64,000 bases of DNA from Pedobacter sp. Leaf216 (GCF_001421515.1 NZ_LMKM01000005.1:107887-171886); one strand, 5' to 3'; positions 1-8,675 are shown, numbered from the stretch's first letter. The notes: generated by a model not told the origin, from the letters alone. Translations and numbers: made by a program.

Positions 1-386
1 TTCACCAATGGAATTTTAATTAGATTAGAATCGATGATGCTTTCAGGAAGGAAAATAAATTTTTTTTCGTAAATTGTACTGCCTATGTAATAACTCAGCC
101 AGTATTCGTTAGTTAAACCAAATACTTCCGGATCTATAGCTTCGACTCCTGCAAACGAATTTGCCTTCATATCGCCAACGAAATGCCTTAAAACAGAAGT
201 TTTTACCTGCTTTCCATCTTTTTCTCCGTAACCTTTAGAGCTGATTAAAACATTGGTTATCGGTTCGCTTTTTAAGTTGATGAGGTAAACCGTCCAGCTT
301 GTTACTTCAGGTGTTTCGCCCATCAATACCACAGCCATTGCAATATCTTCAACTATATTTTCTGGTAAATCTGATTTCATAACCAT
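1..386 (-). CDS. Conserved hypothetical protein, C-terminus cut by window edge
   Basis: An open frame on the minus strand runs from ATG at 386 (alternative ATG at 380) off the left edge without a stop; at least 128 residues are visible. The visible part is acidic and soluble with no signal peptide or membrane segment, and begins MVMKSDLPENIVEDIAMAVV. It reads as a small cytosolic protein of the type often found beside topA in Bacteroidota; I do not recognise a characterised domain. It lies 78 bases downstream of topA on the same strand, so co-transcription is possible. Codon use resembles its neighbours. The function is unknown. Confidence 0.7.
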   Translation of the reverse strand, partial: MVMKSDLPENIVEDIAMAVVLMGETPEVTSWTVYLINLKSEPITNVLISSKGYGEKDGKQVKTSVLRHFVGDMKANSFAGVEAIDPEVFGLTNEYWLSYYIGSTIYEKKFIFLPESIIDSNLIKIPLV

Positions 387-463
387 TATTCAACATCTTG
401 CTCAACTCGTTTCAGCCTCTTTAGTTAATCCGCTGTAATAAATTCAGAGTGACGATACTCAGT

Positions 464-3028
464 TTATTTCTTCTTCGCTACGGTTTTTTTTGCTGGCGCA
501 GCTTTTTTCTTTGCAGGTGCTTTTTTCTTTGTTTCGAAAGCGTTAGGTACCTGCTCAACAATCATTTTCTTAACAACTTCCAAATCGATATCTGCCAATT
601 CTTCCGGCGTATATTTTTGTTTAGTGGCTTCATTGTACCTCAATTTTAGCATCAATTTGCCAAAACGGATAAATGGTCCCCAACGTCCGTTTTCGATAGA
701 AATTTTTTCAGCATCCCATGTTTTAATAAAACGGTTGGCTTCTTTTTCTACTTTTTTTCCAATTAAAGTATTAATATCTTCCTGTGATAGGTTATCAAAA
801 TCGTATCCTTTAGCAGGAATATTGATAAACAGGTCATTCCATTTAATAAACGGACCAAAGCGGCCTTTACCTTTTGTTACACCTAAACCTTCGTAGTAAG
901 CAATAGGCGCATCATCATCCATTTTCTGTTTGATAATTTCAACAGCCCTGTCATAGGTTACCGATAAAGGCTCCTCATTTTTTGGAAGCGAAATAAAACT
1001 TTCTCCCCATTTTACGTAAGGACCAAAACGACCAACGCCGATTATTACTTCTTTACCTTCATAATCAGGTAGTTGGAAAGGAAGTTTGAAAAGTTCCAAA
1101 GCATCATCAAGCGTAATTGTGGCTACAGATTGGCTGCGCATTAAACTGGCGTAACGCGGTTTTTCTTCCTCATCAAGCTCACCAATCTGAACCAGCGGGC
1201 CGAATTTACCAACCTTAGTGTATACATTTTTACCCGTTGCAGGGTCTAAACCCAATAAACGTTCGCCTGTAGCACGTTCGGCAGTTTCTAAGGTGGTTTC
1301 TACTTCGGTATGAAAAGGGCTGTAGAAAGAATGAAGCATTTTGGTCCATTCCTGTAAACCTTGTGCAATTTCATCAAATTCCTTCTCCACTTTTGCAGTG
1401 AAGTTAAAATCTACAATCCCTTTAAAATGCTCAACTAAGAAATCGTTCACCACCTCACCAATATCCGTAGGGAAAAGTTTCGATTTCTCCGCTCCGGTAA
1501 TTTCAGATTTGATCTCTTTACTTACCTTACCGTCGGCTAAAACAATCGCCGTAAATTTTCTTTGTTTACCATCTCTATCTTCTTTAACTACATAACCACG
1601 GTTTTGAACCGTAGAAATGGTTGGCGCATAAGTAGATGGACGGCCAATGCCGAGTTCTTCTAATTTCTTAACCAAACTGGCTTCTGTATATCTTGCCGGC
1701 GGACGTGAATAACGTTCCGTTGCCTGCATTTCTTTTAAAAATAATTCTTGTCCTTTCGCTAAAGGAGGTAAAATTGCACCGCCTTCTTTTTCTTCGTTTT
1801 CTTCATCATCTGTCGATTCTAAATAAACTTTTAAAAAGCCATCGAACTTTAATACTTCACCCTCGGCAACTAAATGTTCTTTACGTGTTGAAGCAGTAAT
1901 TTGAGCAGTTGTTTTTTCAAATAAAGCCTCGCTCATCTGCGATGCGATTGATCGTTTCCAGATCAGGTCATATAACCTTTTTTCCGAAATATCGCCATCT
2001 ACGCTATGTCTGTCAAAATAAGTTGGGCGAATGGCTTCGTGGGCTTCTTGCGCACCAGCAGATTTTGTTTTATAAACGCGGTGCTGGTGGTATTTATCAC
2101 CATAAGCTGATTTAATCTCAGCTGCAGCAGCATTTAATGCCGTTTCTGATAAGTTAACAGAATCGGTTCTCATATAAGTAATCTTACCCGCCTCATACAA
2201 CCGTTGCGCAACCTGCATGGTTCTGGCCACAGAAAAACCTAATTTTCTTGAAGCTTCCTGTTGCAGGGTAGAAGTGGTAAATGGTGCAGCAGGGTTACGC
2301 TTTGCCGGGCGGGTTTCTAAACTGGTAATGTCGAATTTCGCATTTGCACAATCTTGAAGGTATTTTTCAGCATCAGCCTCACTTTCAAAACGCTGCGGCA
2401 ACTCTGCCTTAACCGTTTCTTTTCCTTTTCCGGTAGAAAACTGGGCAGTTATTTTATAGGCAGCGGCTGCGTTAAAGTTTAAAACCTCTCTTTCTCTGTC
2501 TACAATTAAACGTACGGCTACCGATTGTACACGGCCGGCAGATAATGATGGCTTTACTTTTTTCCATAAAACTGGAGAAAGTTCGAAACCCACCAAACGA
2601 TCCAGTACGCGGCGTGCCTGTTGTGCATTTACGAGGTTATAATCGATACCGCGTGGACTATCAATTGCTTTTAATATTGCAGGTTTAGTAATTTCATGAA
2701 AAACGATGCGTTTAGTTTTCTCCACTTTCAGGCCTAAAGTTTCGAATAAATGCCATGAAATTGCTTCTCCTTCGCGGTCTTCATCGGATGCTAGCCATAC
2801 CATTTCGGCTTCCTTGGCTAGTTTTTTTAATTCGGCAACAACATTTTTTTTGTCGGCCGGTACTTCGTAGGTCTGGGCAAAATCATTCTTAATATCAATC
2901 GCCATATCACCTTTAACTAAATCCCGAATGTGGCCATAGCTAGATTTCACAAGGAAATCTTTACCTAGGTAGCCTTCTATAGTTTTAGCTTTTGCGGGTG
3001 ACTCGACGATTAATAAATTTTTGGCCAT
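464..3028 (-). CDS. topA: DNA topoisomerase I (type IA)
   Basis: TopA relaxes negative supercoils by cutting one strand through a 5'-phosphotyrosine. The 854-residue protein starts with the Toprim domain (MAKNLLIVESPAKAKT, metal-binding DEDRE at 82-86). The catalytic tyrosine is Y285 in YMRTDSVN. The C-terminal third carries several glycine/aromatic repeats (GKFGPLVQIG, GRFGPYVKWG, GRFGPFIKWN, GRWGPFIRFG) in place of the zinc fingers of E. coli TopA, as usual in Bacteroidota. It ends in a Lys/Ala-rich basic tail (KKKAPAKKKAAPAKKT) probably binding DNA. The frame is open upstream to 3223, but ATG at 3028 gives the conserved N-terminus and a -7-like box lies about 46 bases before it, so the extension is rejected. 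Confidence 0.97.
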   Translation of the reverse strand: MAKNLLIVESPAKAKTIEGYLGKDFLVKSSYGHIRDLVKGDMAIDIKNDFAQTYEVPADKKNVVAELKKLAKEAEMVWLASDEDREGEAISWHLFETLGLKVEKTKRIVFHEITKPAILKAIDSPRGIDYNLVNAQQARRVLDRLVGFELSPVLWKKVKPSLSAGRVQSVAVRLIVDREREVLNFNAAAAYKITAQFSTGKGKETVKAELPQRFESEADAEKYLQDCANAKFDITSLETRPAKRNPAAPFTTSTLQQEASRKLGFSVARTMQVAQRLYEAGKITYMRTDSVNLSETALNAAAAEIKSAYGDKYHQHRVYKTKSAGAQEAHEAIRPTYFDRHSVDGDISEKRLYDLIWKRSIASQMSEALFEKTTAQITASTRKEHLVAEGEVLKFDGFLKVYLESTDDEENEEKEGGAILPPLAKGQELFLKEMQATERYSRPPARYTEASLVKKLEELGIGRPSTYAPTISTVQNRGYVVKEDRDGKQRKFTAIVLADGKVSKEIKSEITGAEKSKLFPTDIGEVVNDFLVEHFKGIVDFNFTAKVEKEFDEIAQGLQEWTKMLHSFYSPFHTEVETTLETAERATGERLLGLDPATGKNVYTKVGKFGPLVQIGELDEEEKPRYASLMRSQSVATITLDDALELFKLPFQLPDYEGKEVIIGVGRFGPYVKWGESFISLPKNEEPLSVTYDRAVEIIKQKMDDDAPIAYYEGLGVTKGKGRFGPFIKWNDLFINIPAKGYDFDNLSQEDINTLIGKKVEKEANRFIKTWDAEKISIENGRWGPFIRFGKLMLKLRYNEATKQKYTPEELADIDLEVVKKMIVEQVPNAFETKKKAPAKKKAAPAKKTVAKKK

Positions 3029-3596
3029 GAAATACGTTTTTGTGCAAATAAAGCTATAATTAAAGCATAAATCCAAACCTAGGGAAAATTTAATACATTT
3101 TTTTTCTGAAAGGTTGCCGATATATGGCGATTTCCTGTTGATTTTAATCTTTTTTGTTTTTTGGAAAGCAAAAGCAGTAATAAATATGGAAGCATCATCC
3201 CGGCCTTTGCTACAAATCCTCAACCTTGTTCCTCTGTCTGCGGGTTTTCGCTTCGGTCGGGTTTAGGTGGCTTATGAAATGCTGCTATGAACGTTTTAAT
3301 AGCGTGGTGCTTAGCAGAAGAGGTTAACGGGCAGATGCTTAGTTAATTAAACCCGATTGCAGCGAACATACCGATTTTTCATCGGTATAAAGCGTAAAGC
3401 GGGATTGCATGCCGCCAAGAACCACAATGCTTTCGTTTCCTAAAAAAAAATACTGCTCATTTGATGAAGACTACTCGCTTTTGTTCCGATTCTCAAAACG
3501 CTGAGCTCTTTAATTACCTATATGATATAATTTACAGGGACATTACATCAACACAACCAATTTAAACCTATATTCGTATATAAAAATAAAAGAACG
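3029..3596. repeat. 568-bp gene-free spacer with long imperfect palindrome
   Basis: No credible gene lies between topA and the peroxidase. The main structure is an imperfect palindrome at 3352-3403. Its core is a perfect 8-bp stem ATACCGAT (3368-3375) / ATCGGTAT (3381-3388) around a 5-base loop, with outer arms related to CCCGATTGCAGCG and CGTAAAGCGGG. A second inverted pair, TCGGGTTT near 3258 and AAACCCGA at 3349-3356, frames a further about 100 bases. The texture (C/G-rich words in an AT-rich spacer, nested palindromes) suggests a dispersed intergenic repeat; genome copy number cannot be seen here. Confidence 0.5.
3074..3081 (-). promoter_or_regulatory. Candidate -7 box for topA
   Basis: On the minus strand the sequence TAGGTTTG matches the Bacteroidota -7 consensus TAnnTTTG exactly, about 46 bases before the topA start. 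I see no convincing -33 TTTG at the right distance, so this is a promoter suggestion from one element only. Confidence 0.4.
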
Positions 3597-4109
3597 ATGA
3601 TCAGCACAATTTTAATCCTATTAAACTTATTGGTATCACCGCCAAAAAATGTTTACGATTTCAGCTTTAAAACCATTGATGGTAAAGAAATTAAACTATC
3701 GAAATTTAAAGGCAAAAAAATCTTAATTGTCAATACTGCTTCTAAATGTGGTTTTACTCCTCAATATGAAGATTTGGAAAAACTGCAGAAACAATATGGT
3801 AAAAAGGTAGTTCTAATCGGTTTTCCGGCTGGTAACTTTGGTGGCCAGGAGTTTTCTACCAATGCAGAAATTAAAGAATTTTGCACCGGAAAGTACAATG
3901 TTTCTTTTTTACTTGCAGAGAAAAGCAGTGTAAAAGGTGATGACATCAGTCCGCTGTTTAAATATTTAACTTCTCAAACCAATACAGAGGAGCAGGGCGA
4001 AATTAAATGGAATTTTGAGAAATTTTTAATTAACGAAAAAGGAGAACTGGTACACCGTTTCCGTTCTAAAACAAAACCTACTGACGAGGCAATTGTGAAA
4101 AACCTGTAG
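3597..4109 (+). CDS. Glutathione peroxidase family, thioredoxin-type, exported
   Basis: This 170-residue thiol peroxidase would reduce hydrogen peroxide or lipid peroxides. The peroxidatic cysteine is C51 in NTASKCGFTPQY; the catalytic tetrad is completed by Q84 (FGGQEF) and W138-N139 (WNF). The cysteine usually found in GFPCNQFGGQE is alanine here (GFPAGNFGGQE), but C96 in EFCTGKY matches the resolving cysteine of plant-type, thioredoxin-dependent GPx enzymes. A 2-Cys thioredoxin-linked mechanism is therefore inferred. The N-terminus (MISTILILLNLLVS) is hydrophobic and probably a signal peptide or anchor, placing it in the periplasm. A terminator hairpin follows, so it is likely monocistronic. 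Confidence 0.9.
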   Translation: MISTILILLNLLVSPPKNVYDFSFKTIDGKEIKLSKFKGKKILIVNTASKCGFTPQYEDLEKLQKQYGKKVVLIGFPAGNFGGQEFSTNAEIKEFCTGKYNVSFLLAEKSSVKGDDISPLFKYLTSQTNTEEQGEIKWNFEKFLINEKGELVHRFRSKTKPTDEAIVKNL

Positions 4110-4156
4110 GCATTAAGTAAATACATAAACGGCTTTATGCTGTTTGTAACAAATAT

Positions 4157-4192
4157 AAAAGGTAAGATGCATTGGTCATTTTACCTTTTTTT
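4157..4192 (+). terminator. Rho-independent terminator after peroxidase gene
   Basis: Arms AAAAGGTAAGATG and CATTTTACCTTTT pair over 13 positions with one G-T wobble and lead into a T run. It is 47 bases after the peroxidase stop. The rest of the 336-base spacer 4110-4445 shows no gene; it is AT-rich with poly-T stretches. Confidence 0.8.
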
Positions 4193-4445
4193 ATGCCCAA
4201 TAAATTGTGTGCTGAAAAATTTTGGGCAAGAGAAAGGGGCTTAAATCCATAAGCCCCAATTAAACCAAACAAACTATTTATGAAGTATATATATAACGCC
4301 CTGCTTGATTAAAATGTTTTTATAAAATTGAAAATTTTTTGTGTTGATTATGACCAAAAATCAAAATGTACGCTTAGATGCATTTTTTTTAGGCAAAGCG
4401 AGATAATTTTTAACAAATTTGATGTTGGTTTTTGACTTTAAGATG

Positions 4446-5282
4446 TTAAAATAAGTTCAACTGCTCGGGTTGATATAAACCTGGATCGAAACTGTATGTT
4501 AGTACCGGGTTTTGACTGTTGCTGACATAATAAACTTCAGTTTCCTGATGCCTTGAAGCTACTTTTACAAAAGTATCTCCAGCAACGTTTTTAAAAAGCT
4601 TTTCAACCAGTTCGGGGTCGTTATTATCTTTCGATAAGTGGCTCAATAAAAGGTGACTAAGGTAAGGTGCTTTATGGTTGGTAAAAAGTTCAAGGGCCTG
4701 CTCGTTACTGAGGTGACCGTGGCCGCTCATAATCCGTCTTTTCAAAAAATAAGGATAGCTTCCATTCTGAAGCATTTGTGTATCATAATTGGCTTCTAAA
4801 AAAGCTGCATGGCAGTTTTTAAAATGGGTAATCAAACGATCGCATACTGAGCCGATGTCGGTAAAAATGCCAACCCTTACATCATTGCATTCTACTGTAA
4901 AACTATATGGATCTGCAGCATCATGAAATTTAGAAAACGCAGATATCTTTAAACCGCCAATCTGGATATGCTGTAAATGATTTAGCGGGTGGGTGTTGTT
5001 TTCATTTAAAATTAGGCGACTGCTTTTTAATGTTGCAGTGCTAATGTAAACCGGAAGGTGGTATTTTTTGGCAAAAACAGCTAAACCTTTAATGTGGTCG
5101 CTGTGCTCATGAGAAATAAAAATGGCTTTTATTTTATGGATTGATAAACCTAAGCGGTCCATTCGTTTTTCTACTTCTTTACAGGTTAGGCCAACATCAA
5201 TCAACACCGCTTTATTATCGTTGCCCACATAGTAACAATTGCCGTTACTTCCCGAATTTATAGATGTAAAATATAGTGCCAT
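4446..5282 (-). CDS. YycJ/WalJ-like MBL-fold metallohydrolase
   Basis: The 278-residue protein has the metallo-beta-lactamase fold signature HEHSDH (H58, H60, D62, H63). It opens with SINSGSNGNCYYVG, the typical N-terminus of the YycJ/WalJ family, proposed 5'-3' exonucleases/phosphodiesterases linked to DNA repair and cell-wall homeostasis. No signal peptide is present, so it acts in the cytosol. A second conserved histidine cluster (SGHGHLSN near 185) and HLSK near 215 fit further metal ligands. The gene is convergent with the peroxidase gene and lies 46 bases downstream of marR on the same strand. The substrate is uncertain; family assignment is strong. Confidence 0.85.
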   Translation of the reverse strand: MALYFTSINSGSNGNCYYVGNDNKAVLIDVGLTCKEVEKRMDRLGLSIHKIKAIFISHEHSDHIKGLAVFAKKYHLPVYISTATLKSSRLILNENNTHPLNHLQHIQIGGLKISAFSKFHDAADPYSFTVECNDVRVGIFTDIGSVCDRLITHFKNCHAAFLEANYDTQMLQNGSYPYFLKRRIMSGHGHLSNEQALELFTNHKAPYLSHLLLSHLSKDNNDPELVEKLFKNVAGDTFVKVASRHQETEVYYVSNSQNPVLTYSFDPGLYQPEQLNLF

Positions 5283-5328
5283 TTTGAAGCTGCAAGATAA
5301 GGCTTATTTGGCAAAAGAGAAAAGAAAA

Positions 5329-5772
5329 CTATACCCTTACGCCGTTGTACTCTACCAGGCGTGATAGTAAAGGAAGGAAAGCCTGAATCAGGTTAATTTC
5401 TTCTGAAGAAAATATTTTTTCCATGGTTTGTACCAACCATTCTTCTTTTATTTTTCTACTGGCAATAATGTGTTTTTCGCCGAGTTTGGTAAGGCCGATA
5501 AAAACTTTACGTTTATCCTCTTCGCTGGGAAACCGTTCTACGCATTTTGCATCAAACAACCGGTTAATAATTTGTGAGATGGCTTGTTTAGATACCCTTT
5601 CAAGATCGGCCAGTTCGGTTGATAACATTTTGCCATGCTGCTCCAATAACGACATTGTTAACAATTCTGCATTGCTAAATTCGGAACTTACGTTTTGTTT
5701 ACGCAGTTGCCTGGTTAAGCGGGTAACGGTGCTCCTTAATTTTGCGGCAATTTCTTGTGTTTGAGTAGGCAT
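5329..5772 (-). CDS. MarR-family transcriptional repressor
   Basis: A 147-residue winged-helix regulator. The helix-turn-helix and wing lie around residues 50-100 (ELADLERVSKQAISQIINRL, then SEEDKRKVFIGLT), the usual MarR layout with helical dimerisation ends. It is divergent from an MFS exporter across a 170-bp spacer that carries two matching 15-bp operators, one beside each start. This predicts that it represses both itself and the exporter and is released by a small-molecule ligand, probably an exported toxic compound. The ligand is unknown. Confidence 0.92.
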   Translation of the reverse strand: MPTQTQEIAAKLRSTVTRLTRQLRKQNVSSEFSNAELLTMSLLEQHGKMLSTELADLERVSKQAISQIINRLFDAKCVERFPSEEDKRKVFIGLTKLGEKHIIASRKIKEEWLVQTMEKIFSSEEINLIQAFLPLLSRLVEYNGVRV

Positions 5773-5779
5773 ATTAATG

Positions 5780-5794
5780 GTAAATAAACTTTAC
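5780..5794. promoter_or_regulatory. Predicted MarR operator 1 (marR side)
   Basis: GTAAATAAACTTTAC: 6-bp arms GTAAAT/CTTTAC, one mismatch, 3-bp centre. It lies 8 bases before the marR start and abuts a minus-strand -7 box TATATTTG (5794-5801, exact TAnnTTTG), so binding would block marR transcription. It shares layout and arm sequence with the site at 5918. Confidence 0.6.
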
Positions 5795-5910
5795 AAATAT
5801 AATGTTTTAATTTTATAGTAAATGATCACGAGTTTAAATTAGTACGCTAATTATGATTTTAAATTGATAAAACTATTCATTTTAGTCTTTTCCGTTACGT
5901 TATAAATATC

Positions 5911-5932
5911 TAACTTTGTAAAGTTACTTTAC
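5911..5932 (+). promoter_or_regulatory. MFS-gene -7 box overlapping predicted MarR operator 2
   Basis: TAACTTTG (5911-5918) is an exact TAnnTTTG -7 box 25 bases before the exporter ATG. GTAAAGTTACTTTAC (5918-5932) is a perfect 6-bp-arm palindrome with a 3-bp centre that begins in the last base of the box and covers the expected start of transcription. The position suits repression. Confidence 0.65.
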
Positions 5933-5942
5933 TAATTTAAAC

Positions 5943-7175
5943 ATGAGCATATTTCGTTCGCTAAGGCATTACAATTACAGGTTATTTTTTACAGGTCAGG
6001 CTATTTCATTAATTGGCACATGGATGCAGCGTGTAGCCATCAGCTGGTTGGTTTACCGCTTAACAGGGTCGGCTTTTTTGTTGGGTTTAATTACATTTTT
6101 AAGTTTAATCCCTTCACTGGTGCTTGCACCTTATGCCGGCAGCTATGTAGATAGGCATAACAAGTATAAAATACTGGTAATTACGCAGGTAATTTTAATG
6201 TTGCAAGCTGGTGCACTGGCCTTAATGATTTGGTTTAAAGTATACGATATGTTCTGGATAGCAGCACTTTCACTGGTGCAGGGCTTGGTGAATGCTTTTG
6301 ATGTAACTGCGCGACAATCGTTAATGGTAAATTTAATTGATGATAAAGAAGATTTACCAAATGCGATTGCACTTAACTCTTCGATGTTTAATGCTGCAAG
6401 ATTAATCGGGCCTGCATTGGCGGGTGTAATTCTAAGTACATTGGGTGAGGATATTTGTTTCCTGATTAATTTTGTGAGTTTTATTGCCGTATTGGGCTGT
6501 ATGGTAATGATGAAACTAAAACTTACCATACCTCAAAAATCAAAAGAAAATATCTGGATCGACCTTAAAAAAGGGTACGATTACTTAAAATCATCACCAG
6601 ATTTGGCTTCGATGGTACTAATGATGGCTGCTTCGAGTTTATTGGTAATCCCTTTTACAACGTTACTGCCTGTTTTTGCTAAAGATATTTTTAATGGAAA
6701 TGCCACAACCTTTGGCTGGTTTGAAAGTGCAGCTGGCTTTGGTGCTTTTTTTGGTGCAATTTATATGGCTACTTTGAAAGCAAATCAGAATCTGCAAAAA
6801 ATTGTAATGATGTCGGGTATTTTGTTGGCAATTGCTGTTGTGGCCTTGGCTATTTCACCATCTTTAATACTGGCTTTAATTTGTACCGGTTTGGCAGCTT
6901 TGGGTTTAATGGCGCAAACCTCATCCATAAATACTTATTTACAAACACATGCAGACGATTTAATGAGGGGAAGAACATTAAGTTATTACATTATGGCTTA
7001 CCAGGGTGTATTGCCGATCGGGAGTTTATTAATGGGTTATTTAGCGCATATTTTCGGTACACAGGTTGTAGTGGCTTTTGAAGGGGTTGCAGGTTTATTA
7101 ATAGTGGCTGCGTTTGTATATAATGAAAACCGCCGCAATCAGTTGAAAAATAAGTTTTCATTACTTGGTAGTTAG
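5943..7175 (+). CDS. MFS exporter (DHA3/EntS-like)
   Basis: A 410-residue hydrophobic protein with about twelve membrane segments. It begins with the MFS_3-type motif FRSLRHYNYRLFFTGQAISLIGTWMQ and has the loop-2/3 motif region YAGSYVDRHNKYK, typical of proton-driven efflux pumps of the DHA3/enterobactin-exporter group. It sits in the inner membrane and probably exports an organic compound. The divergent marR gene and operator 2 predict ligand-induced expression. Substrate cannot be read from sequence. The downstream 167 bases contain no gene. Confidence 0.9.
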   Translation: MSIFRSLRHYNYRLFFTGQAISLIGTWMQRVAISWLVYRLTGSAFLLGLITFLSLIPSLVLAPYAGSYVDRHNKYKILVITQVILMLQAGALALMIWFKVYDMFWIAALSLVQGLVNAFDVTARQSLMVNLIDDKEDLPNAIALNSSMFNAARLIGPALAGVILSTLGEDICFLINFVSFIAVLGCMVMMKLKLTIPQKSKENIWIDLKKGYDYLKSSPDLASMVLMMAASSLLVIPFTTLLPVFAKDIFNGNATTFGWFESAAGFGAFFGAIYMATLKANQNLQKIVMMSGILLAIAVVALAISPSLILALICTGLAALGLMAQTSSINTYLQTHADDLMRGRTLSYYIMAYQGVLPIGSLLMGYLAHIFGTQVVVAFEGVAGLLIVAAFVYNENRRNQLKNKFSLLGS

Positions 7176-7342
7176 ATTATCATGTAAGTTTATTTTCATT
7201 TTCTTAACTACCTAACTTTTTAAATGCCGGATAATTAATAAGGTTTTGGCACCATTTAGGAGTTAAGTGATATTAAGTTTGGTGCAAATGGTTTACCGCA
7301 GATTTTAAAATAGTAAGTTAAAACGCTACACGCTACCTGCAT

Positions 7343-8362
7343 TTACCCGTGCACAATCAGCTTACAATCTACCATCACTTTTTGGTAATTCTGAATATCG
7401 ATTTCCTTATTAATCAACTGGAGCAATAATTTAATGGCATTTTCGCCCACCGATTCCGGATTTTCTTCAATTGAAGCAATAGGAGGGGAATCAAGATAAC
7501 TAATAAAAGAGGTATTGCCAAAACCTATGCATTCAATTTCGTTAAAGTTTGGGTGGTTTATTGATCGGAGGTACTTTATTGCATCAAACAAAATGGGTTC
7601 TTTAAAGGCAACCAAAGCTGTAGGCATATTAGCTGGATTGGCAAACAGATGCTGGATTGCTGAAACGGTATTTTCTTTATCAAAATCGGTATAAGCCACC
7701 AATTCAGATGAAAAAGGCACCTGGTTATCTTTTAATGCATTGATGTATCCATTAAAACGGTCATGCGTAAAATTAATCATCTTTGGTCCTCCCAAATACG
7801 CTATTTTTTTATGCCCCCTGTCTATTAAAAACTTTGCTGCCTGGTAACAGCCCTGAAAGGTATTCCCCAATACTTTATGGCAGCTTAAGTTAAAACTAGG
7901 GTTTCGGGTATAATAAACTACCGGAATGCCCATGTTTTCGAATTGATCGAGGTGGGCAAAATCCTGTGTGTTTTTAGAAATGGCTACTATTAAACCATCC
8001 ACGCGACTGCGTAACAACATGTTGGCCGACTGAATTTCTTTTTCAAGGTCATCATGCGATTGACTGATAATTACATTATATCCATTTTGAGTGGCAAACT
8101 GTTCAACCCCGTATATGCTTCTGGTAAAAAAATGATCAAGCAGGTTTGGTAAGATGATACCAATAATGCGAGATTTTTTTTCCTTTAAGTTGATGGCAGA
8201 TTTATTGGGTGTAAAATGCAGATCGCGAGCCATTTCCTGCACACGTTTTTTGGTGTACTCATTAATGGTTGGGTAGTTGTTCAGGGCTTTTGATACTGTT
8301 GATACTGACATCTTTAACTTTTCAGCCAAGAACTTAAGTGTAACAGGGGTATTATTCATCAT
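7343..8362 (-). CDS. LacI-family regulator of the adjacent PUL
   Basis: This DNA-binding regulator has a LacI helix-turn-helix at its N-terminus (VTLKFLAEKLKMSVSTVSKALNN), a hinge helix (FTPNKSAINLKEKKSRIIG) and a periplasmic-binding-protein-like sensor domain (about 60-339). Start ATG at 8362 is chosen (8359 also possible); an upstream TTG at 8377 is rejected because it lies at or before the expected transcript start. It is divergent from the PUL, and a perfect 18-bp palindrome with central CG lies 42 bases upstream. The ligand is probably a sugar or uronate released from the PUL's glycan; that is inference. Confidence 0.92.
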   Translation of the reverse strand: MMNNTPVTLKFLAEKLKMSVSTVSKALNNYPTINEYTKKRVQEMARDLHFTPNKSAINLKEKKSRIIGIILPNLLDHFFTRSIYGVEQFATQNGYNVIISQSHDDLEKEIQSANMLLRSRVDGLIVAISKNTQDFAHLDQFENMGIPVVYYTRNPSFNLSCHKVLGNTFQGCYQAAKFLIDRGHKKIAYLGGPKMINFTHDRFNGYINALKDNQVPFSSELVAYTDFDKENTVSAIQHLFANPANMPTALVAFKEPILFDAIKYLRSINHPNFNEIECIGFGNTSFISYLDSPPIASIEENPESVGENAIKLLLQLINKEIDIQNYQKVMVDCKLIVHG

Positions 8363-8381
8363 CTTTTCCAATCTCAATGCA

Positions 8382-8422
8382 TAGATAAGAAAAAAAATGC
8401 AATTATTTCAAACGTTTGAAAT
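8382..8422 (-). promoter_or_regulatory. LacI-type operator with lacI promoter
   Basis: ATTTCAAACGTTTGAAAT (8405-8422) is an 18-bp perfect palindrome with the central CG typical of LacI/PurR-family operators. On the minus strand its right half supplies a TTTG that could be the -33 element, 22 bases before a -7-like TATCTATG (8382-8389). Binding would then repress lacI itself and, from about 70 bases upstream, act on the PUL promoter. Confidence 0.65.
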
Positions 8423-8470
8423 GTAGTTTCAATGGATTTTATAGCGTTTTAGGCTATTTAAAAACACTTT

Positions 8471-8478
8471 TATCTTTC
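8471..8478 (+). promoter_or_regulatory. Candidate PUL promoter -7 box
   Basis: TATCTTTC matches seven of eight positions of TAnnTTTG. It is followed by a purine-poor leader ending ACTAACCAAATAAACATG, the usual look of a Bacteroidota 5' UTR. The -33 element is weak (GTTTTAGG near 8446). If right, the susC transcript has a leader of about 350 bases. Confidence 0.35.
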
Positions 8479-8525
8479 AAGCTTTTCTAAATTCGTTACC
8501 GCTAACACAAACTAACCAAATAAAC

Positions 8526-8675
8526 ATGATCAAATCATCACAAACCAATTTCAGTTTAAAAAGGGCTTTAACTGAAGTGCCGGGTTTAGTTGAAAAAACT
8601 AAATCGTTTTGTCTCCAAAATATTACGTTTTCAAGGCAAAATCGTATAATTCTCAAAATGCCTGAGGCAGTTTAA
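8526..8675 (+). CDS. Possible 49-residue leader ORF upstream of susC
   Basis: An intact small frame runs ATG 8526 to TAA 8673-8675 (MIKSSQTNFSLKRALTEVPG...). It has a well-placed leader before its ATG and sits between the predicted PUL promoter and susC. It has no signal peptide and no family I recognise. It may be a real leader peptide, the remnant of a displaced start region, or chance. The remaining 8676-8832 holds no other gene; a small hairpin TGCCTGAGGCA (near 8658-8668) overlaps its end. Confidence 0.3.
   Translation: MIKSSQTNFSLKRALTEVPGLVEKTKSFCLQNITFSRQNRIILKMPEAV

Noticed and set aside
449..2115. Several 60-90-codon frames on the plus strand inside topA
   Set aside because: They lie opposite strongly conserved topA coding sequence and have no recognisable features.
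3029..3223. 65-residue N-terminal extension of TopA
   Set aside because: The conserved Toprim start is at 3028, a -7 box lies inside the extension, and the extension is made of spacer and repeat sequence.
7176..7342. GGCACC / GGTGC inverted words as a terminator after the MFS gene
   Set aside because: Pairing needs a bulge and there is no T tract.
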